Shown here piece by piece: positions 11,650 to 22,300 of a stretch of 42,539 nt of DNA. Source of the DNA: Phoronis australis (lineage: Eukaryota > Phoronida > Phoronidae); contig NMRA01000108.1 of assembly GCA_002633005.1 (NCBI GenBank), positions 1-42,539 on the forward strand, read 5' to 3'. The notes under the pieces are model-generated. The model was given only the letters and a program-made list of their open reading frames with translations, was not told where the DNA came from and did not search any database. A program made the translations under genes and the position numbers. Positions within the stretch are counted from its first letter, which is position 1. Each line of letters begins with the position of its first letter.

Positions 11650-11936
11650 AACCTGCTTTGCAGGTTGTTATAGCCCAGTTGGCTGTTTGGTGTACCCACT
11701 TGGTACTTTATATGATATTTGCCCATTTGGCAGTTTGTACCCACTTGGTACTTGTTATTGAATTTGCCGCTTTGCTCGACCCAGTTGGTAGGCAATCGGC
11801 CAATACCCATTTGGTATTATGTACCCATTTGGTACTATGCTAACCTGTGCCACTTAGTATCCGATACTCAGTTACACTTTGGGTATCGGAAATGTGTGTG
11901 TTATCTCTTGTAATTAAGGAACCCATCTGGTTCCTT
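11650..11936 (+). repeat. Array of hairpins with covarying stems
   Basis: About ten perfect or near-perfect small stems in 290 bases. Eight share the form stem-CC, pentaloop CANTT or CATCT, GG-stem: AGCC/GGCT (11672-11684), GTACC/GGTAC (11692-11706), TGCC/GGCA (11720-11732), GTACC/GGTAC (11737-11751), ACC/GGT (11779-11789, inside a TTGCC/GGCAA stem at 11764-11795), AATACC/GGTATT (11802-11818), GTACC/GGTAC (11821-11835) and AAGGAACC/GGTTCCTT (11916-11936). Two others are AACCTGC/GCAGGTT (11650-11666) and TCCGATAC/GTATCGGA (11860-11890). Stem sequences differ but pairing is kept. Confidence 0.8.
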
Positions 11937-12039
11937 CTGTGAAATATTTATTTGTAGAGCTGTGACCCTGAAATTCCCAATACAACTTAAAATATTTATT
12001 ATTCTTGTTGTTTTATTTGTCCCCAATAAAATTATTTTA

Positions 12040-12145
12040 GATGTTCACAATTCCACCTAAGAGCAAAACTAAGCTTTATTTCAAAAAAATCCGTGACATG
12101 TCAAGTTCCCGCATCTGCCTGACTTTCTTTAGCAGTGACTCTTAG
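12040..12145 (-). repeat. Flank repeat of copy B, left
   Basis: Matches the reverse complement of about 885-1010 (CCACCTAAG, then CCGTGACATGTCAAGTTCCC against the copy A version, then GCATCTGCCT). A related block recurs in the same direction at 16325-16400 (TTCGTGACATGTCATGTTCC), so copy B is bracketed by a diverged direct repeat. The same pair exists in copy A at 885-960 and 1672-1740. Confidence 0.65.
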
Positions 12146-13264
12146 GTGGTTCCAAAAACGGGAACGTATATTAACACAAGACAATCCAAAATCATACTTG
12201 ATTGAATGGTTATTGCTAACTATACCTTTTCAGTACCGAAGACCCACGGGGAACACTAATCCTGTAAAGGTGTAAATCTTCAGGGTAGCAATTTTTCAGT
12301 TGCTCATCAAAGGTTGCACCGGTTTACCGAGCCGTAAAAATGATCTTCTGTTGAACAAGTTGTATTCAAATAAAACCCAGTTCCAAGTCAATATTTTAGG
12401 GTGTTCCTAAGCGTGTAACTTTGAGAAATCCTACATTTTGGCCAATTATTGAATGCACGGAAATGTATAATGGCTTTGCTGTAGGAGTGTTTTCGCCAAC
12501 CTCTACTCAACAGTTCTTGAAGCAACTTTTCAACCAGTTGTTTTACAATCATCATGGAGACTTCGTTTTTAGTGATGATGATTGCAAAGTAAAGGAATGA
12601 AGCGTTGCAGGTTCAGCTGAGAATGGGCCAGAAGATTCCAACATCACTGACACAATATGAATTCGAGATGTACATGTACATGGAAATGCTATATAGGGCT
12701 AGGAATGCAATTGTCTAATCTGAGCATCAAATGTAAACCACTAGCAGATCCATAATTTCAAAAGGGGTACTTGCAGTGGTGCTACGAATTTGAAATACAG
12801 ACAGACAGACTACGAAACTGTTAAATTATTTTATACGTAAGGTTTCGGTCAAGTTAAGTGTTTTATTATCGAAAGCGAATGTAAACCCTGAGTTGTAAAA
12901 CAGAGAAAAACACACCAGTGCAGTATTTACGACATATGAAATTTGTACAACAAAGCCTTTGGTCGTGGTTGACATCGAGCTATGGGTAGGGCACTTTAGG
13001 TTCCCACATGTAAATTGAGTATACTGCATATGTGTATTATACAAGTGTGGGTGTTCAAGCTGGTTGTCAATGTTAAGTTTAGGTGATCATTGCTCAAATT
13101 TACTATATTGCACGAAAATACATCAAGAAACTTGGTTGATATAGAGGCACACATAAAGAAAACCTAAATTGCCATTAGGAGGCACCAAAAGAGGTCGCCC
13201 AATCAACAATCACTGTCAGTCGTGCTCATCTCAATGAAAAAAAAATTCTGTACAGATTACATAG

Positions 13265-14170
13265 GTACGCCAGGAAATGGAAATATATGGCTGTCGCCAT
13301 AACTGAAACCTATTAACGAATTTTCATGAAACTCAGTCAAGGAACTTGCTAGATAAAGAGACTAACATGAAGAAGTAAAGTTGCCACTAGGGGCCCTGTG
13401 GTAGTCAAGGACATCCCAAAACTCCCTTGTGTCATCTCATTTGCAATATTTCATTTACCAAGGGTTTAGAGATGCAGCAGCAGATGCCAGACCAAAAGAC
13501 GGGGATGACAGCATAATGACCTACAGACGGAAGCTTGCATGCAAGCAGTCATACAGAACAAGGCAAAAGTACCCAGACTAGATAAATCTTTGTCTGCTTG
13601 ACGACTAGTCCTGTTAATGCAAATATGACTGGTAATAACTATTACAGCGGCTAATTACACAATGTCTTAGCCACCATACTAACTTTCCTGTTTTCCTTCA
13701 TTCTCAGCCACAAAGGAAAACCACTTTGACGACGAATTCTACTTCTGCCCCAGCCGTCATGGCAAGGAATTCCGACCGGGATTTCCGGGTCATTTTGTCT
13801 GAATACGTTTGGCATGTATAGTATATTAATGTACACAGATAACCTGGAAACGACAGTTAAAAGGGACACTCTCGGCATGAGAAGTGATTTTACAGAAAAT
13901 ATGGAATCACACTCACTTGCAATATTACTTTATAGCAGTAGACAAACCATGAAGTGCACAACAAGAATACAGGAACACTGATGATTATGATCTACATGGC
14001 ACTGCTCAAGATATTCCACCAGAAGTTCTATGATTGTGTCCTGCATTTCTCGTTTGATACGAACACCTCACTGGATCACCTTTTTAGCGGTTTTCATGCC
14101 AACGCTGAACGCATCAGTCAAAAACGTGTTTACGTTTTCAGTCATTATTTCAGACCTTCATGCTGACTTT
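13265..14170. other. Block in copy B with no match in copy A
   Basis: Copy A runs from about 4600 to 4655 where copy B has roughly 0.9 kb extra. The block begins after ACATAGGTA and ends before a CCCACCCCAGTGTGAACAC stretch. Its left part (13310-13400) resembles modules elsewhere in the element, so part may be an internal duplication and not an insertion. No gene is recognised. The minus frame at 13651-13878 has no known content. Confidence 0.45.
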
Positions 14171-14659
14171 AGAGCCCACCCCAGTGTGAACACAACTCAC
14201 ACACTGTATGCAATCTCGTTCACACAAATCAAACACGGCTTTTGCAACCAAAAATCAGTTCAAAAACTCATGTGACTAAGAATCGTGTTCATGACTCAGG
14301 GAAGAGTGTGTGAAGAGTGTTTATAGATACCCAAGCTGCGTTTGGAGTCCATGACCTGTGTTTCTTAGAAGATGCAAGACTTGGGGTCATGCTTTTTGGA
14401 TGGGAAGCCATGTTTTGTGAATTCTCAAAATGAGCTTACAAACCCAGACTCTGTGTTCATAACTCCACGTCAAAAAATTCAGTCTAAATTTATGAGAATG
14501 TCCAAGCCATGACTGCATAGGCTGTTGAGTAACATGTTCCACATCTTCATTTTTGTTGGATTGTAATATAGAATATCACACAGCACATTTCCATGTTGAC
14601 TATTATGTCAAGTAGGAACAGCCAGTGACTAAAATGCATAGCAAAGGTTATATAATGTC

Positions 14660-15635
14660 AAAATTATGGATTTTTGAGGCCAAATTGAGTTCAACGAGCA
14701 TGCTGTTAGATCATGAACTTCACCTTCTATTTCAATACCAGTGTCATTGGCAGCCCACTTTCCCTGCACAACATCATAGACATGATCTTTACGTTTTGTT
14801 GGCTGTTTATCAAGCCAGCCTATGCTAACGTGCTGCTTGTGTTCGTTTCCAGAGGCAAAAGTGGACACCGTATCATCTTTGTCTTTCCATTGCTGAAACT
14901 ATTGAAAAGTTTCAATGAGGATGCATCATGACGTTCCTCAATCTCTAGTTCCACTGTTTGCAATCAGAAGCAGGATTCTCCAAAAGCATCCCACATCCGA
15001 TCCCATACTCTTTCCAAGAAACCAATTTTCCTGTTGAAATAGGTAACTTAGTTGTAAGCATTATAATACAAGTCATTTCAAAAAAACAAGCTAAGAAAGA
15101 ATATGCCACTCAAAGTGGCCATAAACCCAAGAGGCCTTCCATCACATATTAAACTTTAGCTTTAGACCACGTACACATCTGAACTTGTTCTCAGATGGTA
15201 TGACTAATCACAGTGAGATTTCTGAGAAAACCAGGAACAATCAAAATTGCATACAGCCCATACTTTGAATTGTTACATAGCTCACCTTCAAGTGAGAAGT
15301 TATTCAGTTGACGTATTCCTGGGATTGAGTGGTGAACATCCTTTGCATATTTGAGGCTGCAAACGTACACCTTACAACCTGGATACTGCAATACTGGCAG
15401 TGCCAGCTTCAGGATCAACGAAAATTCAGTAGTAAACAGCATACGCATCAGGTACTTTGGACATAGAATTTTTTGCTCAAACAGGCTGGCCAGCTCCTTT
15501 GTCTCCCACACGTCTATTCGTGCCAGATTGCCAATCAAGTCCCATTCTTCCAAGTGAGATGGTGCGTTGACACTTTTCAGATATTTGACAATATCTTTGC
15601 TTCAAGTAACACAGCGGCTCGTTGGCCACCGCCAT
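14660..15635 (-). pseudogene. Unrecognised two-exon gene, better copy, in copy B
   Basis: Exon 1 runs from ATGGCGGTGGCC at 15635 to 15297, followed by the donor GAAG|GTGAGC. The main open frame (15191-15553) reads EEWDLIGNLARIDVWETKEL, then ASLFEQKILCPKYLMRM, a hydrophobic stretch FTTEFSLILKLALPVL, and YPGCKVYVCSLKYA. The intron ends in ATTTCAACAG at 15031. Exon 2 (15030 to about 14660) holds a frame (14629-14868) with DDTVSTFASGNEHKQ, VSIGWLDKQPTKRKDHVYDV and EGEVHDLTACSLNSIW, but frames change inside it. Blocks conserved with copy A show real coding ancestry. The family is not recognised. It could be a transposon passenger or a transposase-associated protein. Confidence 0.5.
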
Positions 15636-16400
15636 TTTGCTTCAGAGCGTGACTTACTTTCGTGAACCTCATTCGGTTTCTTAGCAAAATCTGAATAACG
15701 CAATATTTCGCTAAATGAACGCTCGAACCAATTCTGGTTATGTTGAATAAAACTTAATGTGATTTTTTATTACAATTCACTTCCAATTTGGATCATATTT
15801 GCATTTGTTCTGCTTTGCCGCCCTCTATTGTTGGCAGTATGAAAGAGGTGAAAGCGGTGAAAGTGCCTTAGCTCAAGTGTAAAGTCGAGAATTCAAAAAG
15901 GTGCTGTCCAGAAAAATAAAGATATCTTGTCAAAGACAAACGCTGTTAGTAGCTATCACAGAACCTATGTGTGAGAGGTGAGCGATTTTGCGCGCTTGAA
16001 TTACTATAGGCCTCTATGTAGATCTAAATGAGTAGTTGTTTTTGGACAAAGCGAGGCATTCAAAAGTTCCAGAAAATTATCAAAATACGTCATTCTGATT
16101 TATTTTTGACATTTCCAATTTCAAAAAAATAGTTCTGCATAGCTCAATCAATTTGGATTTCTTAAACGCCTGCAAAGTGATTTAATTCCCATGGAAACAT
16201 AAGGCATTTTAAACAGCCGCGCACTAGGGGTTACGGCCAATTTTCCAAAGTGACGAAAGACAAAACTAGTTTTTATGTTTCTGTAGGTAATTCACCCCAC
16301 GTGATATGTATAGTATATGAAAATTTCAAATTCGTGACATGTCATGTTCCCAGAATATTGCAAATGCAAATTGCCTGACGTTCTCATGAAGTGACTCTTC

Positions 16401-17744
16401 AGCCTTCTTTAATCGCTGAAATTGGTGGAAACGTTGAAAGAATCCAACACGCATGGGAAAAAGTGTCTCACCACCACGATGTCCTGCTGCTTGACACGCG
16501 GCAAATTGACACACTATCGTAGTTTCCCACGCGCCATAGCTCATTTTTTTCCGTTTTGTTAAAAGTAAAAACGAGATATTTCATGGGTTTTTGCAGTACC
16601 CATAATTTTCCCGTCGACAAAAAAATACAAAAACGGCGTCGGGCACTTTATGGTGTTGCGTCTCCCGTTAGACAAAAGAGTTGTAGGGATGTTTGCAGCG
16701 ACATTTTACTGTTGTGTTTTGGTTTCAACCCAGATGTCCCAGATTTTATCCGGAAGTCCTGATTTTCAATGCAGTTTTTCTGTTTATTTTATTCTCGAAT
16801 GCTGGCCGTGACAACTATGGAACAGATTTTAAAAATCATAATGTCTGATTCTTATGGATATCTTGGTTTTCCATAGTCCACTTTCTCCAGTAACATATCA
16901 GTCATATAGTATTTGTAATGCTTCTTGTTTACAGTAAGATACTTTATATGTATCAGGATTACTAATTTAGTTCTCCTTTTCAACCAATGTATCAAGCTAT
17001 TCACAATACATTCCAGTGATAAGAAACTAGGACGCAAGTTTGTCGCATCGATCTCGATCGATAGGCTTATCCGTTGTTATGAATAATGCAATTGCATCAA
17101 AACAATAGGAACAATGGCTATTGCAGTTGGACAATGCTTTTCTAAATCAACCGATGTCGCCACCCGCGCTTGATATCTCAAGAGTCGGTCTAAACCCCGG
17201 TGTGAAACAGATATGCCGGAGTCTAAAACAGAATCCTGCACCTTCAAAACAGCTAACCAGCCTGAAAAACGACAAAACGAATCCCGAAAAACAGGAGCCC
17301 GGGGATCGTACAGACAATCCTACATTTTTTTTTAAACTTAACAGCATTCCCAAAATTTGGAGTTAAAGATGTCCAAGTACTTTCCAGTTGTTTTCTGCAT
17401 AGTGTTTGTCAACAATTTTCAATAATTAGACGTAACGTATATGTTTGTTTGACTTTTTACTTGATCTCATCGGTGAAATTAATGCAACTTGTCTGTGGCA
17501 GAGTGTCAACATAACCTACATGTATACCGTCAACAGGCTATTATCTCAGTCGGTGAATATTTAGTTAACTTCAGATTATCGGGTAGTATCTTCAAACATG
17601 TTTAAAAAATGGAAAACTGAAATGTTTTTTCTCAACGCTCGATTTGTGCCACCTCAGATTTTGTTCGGCGACCTGGGTTTTCAAGTCTCCATGAGATCGA
17701 CTCTGCGAATATCAAAGTCAGACAATATTTCCGGACTGTTCTAA
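16401..17744. other. No gene recognised
   Basis: Ordinary AT-rich DNA with short frames only (16326-16544 minus, 16556-16762 plus, 17121-17366 plus), none with recognisable motifs. Confidence 0.5.
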
Positions 17745-17900
17745 AACCTCCTCGACCCTCCCCCCCAAACACCAAGCCCCACAACCCGCTCGACCCACGA
17801 CCCATCGACCCGCGACCCCCATCACCCCTCGACCCGTTCGACCTACATGTACGACCCACTCCATCCGCGACCCACCACAACCTCGACCCACGGTCTACAG
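17745..17900 (+). repeat. Degenerate C-rich CGACCC array
   Basis: About 155 bases of loosely repeated CGACCC, CACGACCC and CCACAACC units with very few G residues outside CG. The minus-strand Gly/Arg-rich frame over it (17632-17910) is a product of this composition. Confidence 0.75.
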
Positions 17901-19130
17901 CCCCCTCCACCCAGTCTACTCAGGCTAGACTCCATCTGAAACTAGTGCTGACTGGCAGGACCCAGGACCAACGAGTCTCGCACTGAGCTCCGCTGGCATT
18001 TCCCTGTTCTTTGCAATGAATTCAGTCGATACGGCAAATTTGAAACCAAAAAAGACAAAAAGGCAACTTGACTAAACCAAATCAGAGACCTAACAACGTT
18101 ACAAATCGCCGTACCCGGTAAAGTGTAATCGTCTAGTTCGTACTTCAGTGAATGGCAGATTCAAGCGTTTTTCGAAGAGTGCGAGGAAAAGACGAATATA
18201 CAATTTTGTCAATACATCCTGTTTAAAAATCAAACTCTTACATAAAAAGTACCTAAACGTTCCATGGAGTGTTTTGTTAACGATTACACAATAGAAATCA
18301 AATACTAAACGTATGTCTTAATGTGCATTCACGTTTTTGTAAACTCCTCAAGTTTAGCAGAACAGGGCCATCAGTAGCCGCAAGTGAAACTATTTTCGTG
18401 ACAAAGACACATGTAGCACGCTCAAAATCCGCTATATCAGATCACGTTGTTTAGCCACTTTTTGTTTTTAACCACCAAACGTGGGCCAGAGTAGGTAGCG
18501 GGTCGTGGAGTGAGTGGTTCGAAGACCTTGTTGTTCAAAAAGGTCGTGGGGTGTGGGGGTAGCAATACGGGTTTTAGAAAAATCCAATATTTCCCGGTAA
18601 ATTCGTTCCAAGGTTCGTGTGGTATTCCAAATTTGAAATTACTAATGGTGTTCCTACAATGTACATTCATTACCTTTGATTCGCAATTGTTCCGTTTATT
18701 TCGTGAATTGAAGGCACTTGCAACCATGTTAAGATTAGAACAGGAAGTACATGTATATCGAAATTGTTCGGCAAAAATTGAGGGATGAGGAAGGAGTACG
18801 TCTGCAACGAAAATGTATGTTGTTACAGGCGTACGACTTTATGGTTGACGGAAATTTACGCAAAATAGGGAACCTCAGTCGTCCGCGACGATGGTTTCTC
18901 TTTCAATTTTTGGGACAACAAATTTCGTTTGGAGACTTGGGATTTTTGCCAGGTCTCCAAATTCGACTTGGTGTTTAGTTAAGCGTCTAGTGCTGTTTCA
19001 ACTTTCGAGAGGCATTGTTGATTAATTTGTTGAGACATGTACTCAACTTCGAGGAACAAGAACAATTAATTTGAGAATTGGGGAAAATAAAGTAGACAAT
19101 ATGTGACGCAATACTTCATGGCGCCGAAAG
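17901..19130. other. No gene recognised
   Basis: Short frames on both strands at 18437-18978 have no recognisable domain. A GGTCGTGGGG-like stretch at 18500-18560 weakly echoes the reverse complement of the C-rich array. Confidence 0.45.
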
Positions 19131-19352
19131 CCGACACAAAACGTAGCCTCGAAATGGGGCTATTCGGAAATTTTCCATTAACTTGAGGGCGCGCGTGTAC
19201 TAGATGTGATACATGTAAATTAAGCAGCCTCGATTTCGCGAGCCCTTTAAATACATGAGGAAATGGCTTGCAGCCGTGCCAACTGAATTTGAAATTGCGT
19301 GAAAAGGGTGATTCTATGAGAGGGGGTAACCACGATCTTCTACAAAGGTAAG
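19130..19352 (+). promoter_or_regulatory. Possible promoter and noncoding first exon
   Basis: A locally CpG-richer patch with a TATA-like CCCTTTAAATAC (near 19238) about 110 bases before a consensus donor ACAAAG|GTAAGG (near 19349). A gene reading rightwards would start here, but I found no coding exon downstream before 24 kb, so this is weak. Confidence 0.2.
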
Positions 19353-22300
19353 GTTTGTGATTATTTTAACGATTATTTCATGTTTATTCTACTGATGCCT
19401 GTGAACTGAGGTACTCGCCGGTGTCGACTTCGCGGCAGTCGCCAGTTGGGTTAATCTTTGTTTGTTGTGATGTGTGTTACTATACTTGACATAGCACTCG
19501 AGATCTTTTCGTACATCCAAGCAGTATTAGTGTTTGGAATGATTTCTAACAGATTCATCAGTGACAGGTACATCAATCAATGCTGAAGGTTTATGCTGTC
19601 AACTCGATAATGATTAGGGAGTTATGACAAAGTGTAGGTGACAAATATACACTAGACTATTTGCTTACTCCCTATCCTATGTCTTACGGTAATCTATTAC
19701 ACGTTGAAATGGAAATCTGTCATGCTTGTTTTCAAGTGCCCTTTGGTTTTTAGGTTTGAGGGCTTGTACCGTTCAGAGGAGATATGCATCGCTTCTGCAC
19801 CGTCCCCGAATGGATAAAATTGGTTTGAAGCAGTTGACTGCAGCCAATTAGCACAATCTTCCTATCCAGTGCAGATCAGTTGTCAAAGTTGTGAAAATTG
19901 CCTTTTGATGGTGCCTTACGATTTGTACTTACTCATAAACAACAGAGAGATTATTCATCAATTTTTAAATGACCCAAGTCTTCATATCTTATATTAGAAG
20001 AAAAATAAATAGACTGAGAAACGGTTCCCTCAGTCTTAGACAAGAAGTGTGCTTGACAGGCCCATGAATCTGTAATCGGAGTTTAAATTGTTGAAAGTAT
20101 CACAAATAAAAAAGGCTTGAAAATGGGTAGCAAAGGTTTGAAGTGATGCATTTAAAGAATAGTTACGGCTACGAATGAAAAATAACGACGCAGTTTTATA
20201 CAGTACTTATTGTACATGTATATACCCTTGCTTTCTGAAAATAATAATTATTTAATTTTGTGTGAAATTGTAGAGCAATCACCGTATCATATTTTTGAAA
20301 AACATGGGTAACAGTTTTGACCCAACCTAGAGTACGTAATTATTCATATTTCAATATTTGTTCCAGGTTCAGTGACATTTTAAGACCACTTCAAACCGCA
20401 ACATAGACAAGCTTTGTTACTCCTTGCTCTTCACACAACAGTGCCACACATCAGCAGTGGTGCATGGCACGATGTACAAGTCAGTGGCCCTGGAGAAATG
20501 TGAATGGCAGTACTAAGTTACCGTAAGACAATATGCCAGTGGATTTTTCGCGTATGAAAAGGAATTATATCTGACTGCAACATAAGGCAGCTCGTTGGTG
20601 AGGATGGCCTTTCATAGGCAATGAGTCATGAGTGTATAATATGACCTTTCCTGGAAGAAACATGAGGGATTTAAGCTTAAAAAAGACCAAGTGACACTCT
20701 GGTCTAGTTCAGGGACAGATTTTTGGCACAAAACGAGTCAAGTGATATGCTGTTGTGTTTACCTTCAAGGATCTGATTGTAGATGTTATTGAGGCTAAAT
20801 GAGGATACATGAAGGAAAGCCACGTGCCGAAAGTGGACCTGTTTTACAAGCGCTTCTATAGGCCATTGAAACTAGATCCAAGTGAAATGAAAACCAAATG
20901 CATCTGGTATAAATACCTGTCCTTTATCACTGAGTAACATTAACTTTTCCTTTCAGAAGAAAGGTAAAAACTTTAAATTTGGTACACATTATGAGGAAAT
21001 GGCATTCAGTGACTGCCTCGATTGTCTTATTCTCCGTAGAACGCCCGTTAATGTTATACTTTGATGATTGAATAAATTTTTCATCAACAGGCAAGTTTGT
21101 CATTAATTATTGAAACCGCAATATATCTTCAGTTTTAAAGCCCCATACAGTGTAATTGTGCATACTCTTTATAAAGCTGAAATGATAACCGATTACGCTT
21201 GCGACTTGTCATTTTCCTGTTGACCTATAGAACTGTGCAGCGATCAAAACGAAGTATTCCGTTTGTTTGCATGTAATTTGTTTCCGTGTGTAATTATTTT
21301 TAGAGCTTTCTTAAAGGAGAATGCCACAACCTGTTTTGCATCAATTTAGATCGAGTAGTTCCACTCGATAACAGCCAGTTCAGTTGTTTTACATGACACC
21401 TTACGGCAGACGGAGGTGTTGAAATTAACCAATGACGTAATAGGTTCGAACGCAGTCTAGTGAGCCGTTCACAACACGCTTACTCGTGTCAACTTATCGC
21501 TTGAATTTATTGTTTTACACAAATAAATCATCAAAATTCGATTTAAAACCCTTACACATACATCGAGTTTTTGAACAGACGGGTTGTTTTATTTCACTGA
21601 TACGGATTTATAGGAATTTGAACGCACCATAGCCTACACTGAGAGTTTGGTCGATCGCGGGAGTTGGGTCTGTTTGGTGGTAAATTCAAACCATTCTTCC
21701 ATGAAACACAGACCAGAAAACATAGCTGTGTGTTGTACTTTTAGACTTGCGTTTTTTTCAATTCTAAACACGCAAAACTTTTGTTATCCCAGCTTGTGGC
21801 TCAGAACCCGATCTGCCGGGCCCGTCGCGGCCGCCGGGACTCGGTGGACATCACGAACATAAACCAGTTTAAGTTGGAAAGTAAACCTACAGTCACGAAA
21901 AGAGTATAAAAGTAAGCCCAACAAATAACGTCAACGTAATTATTTTGGTAAATTAGCCTCTAAACTGAAAATCTACTTACTTGTCGGGGGCCGCCTGGTA
22001 AGGTTCCCCTAACTGTCAGAGGGCAAACGTTGTACTGCCAGTAACAATGATTTGAATAATGTGATTGTATATCTAAATAAAAATTCCCCTAACATGTGAC
22101 CATAGCATATGAAATCGAGTAATTGTTTCACAACAGCTTTCCGTCAGCAAACACTGAATTAACATGCGCTCACACGGTCTCGGTGCCCGGTCAATTACCA
22201 GATGTACCTAACTGAAATAGCTCAGTGGTTTATTCATTGCTGGCTCACGAATACTCCAAAAGCAGCACAAATTGCATCTAATGAGACAGACTTTGTTTTA

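Larger units (their letters stand above)
10943..12031 (+). mobile_element. Repeat R (contains gap and hairpin array)
   Basis: The right end is fixed by the match of 11956-12031 to window positions 1-82. The left end is a guess: ATTGGGG near 10945 is the reverse complement of CCCCAAT at the right terminus. The left part is GC-rich with stems such as TTGCACC / GGTGCAA (near 11147-11168) and AGCAG / CTGCT (near 11189-11202). The right part is the hairpin array. No protein is recognised. The long frames crossing 11395-11595 are artefacts of the unknown bases. Confidence 0.45.
12146..16330 (-). mobile_element. Unknown element, copy B (body, inverted)
   Basis: Reverse-oriented counterpart of copy A (anchors listed there), about 4.2 kb. 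It lacks the 685-bp arms, the hAT MITE and the 0.78-kb insertion of copy A, and has its own extra block at about 13265-14170. It carries the better-preserved version of the two-exon gene. Confidence 0.75.

Noticed and set aside
11181-11843. Long open frames on both strands across 11395-11595
   Set aside because: They are open only because the 201 unknown bases contain no stops. The flanks are the hairpin array and GC-rich repeat, not coding sequence.
11650-11936. CRISPR array
   Set aside because: The units are short hairpins of unequal spacing with no constant repeat and spacer lengths, in a eukaryotic genome.
17632-17910. Gly/Arg-rich protein on the minus strand
   Set aside because: The composition is explained by the CGACCC array; there is no domain and no conservation evidence.
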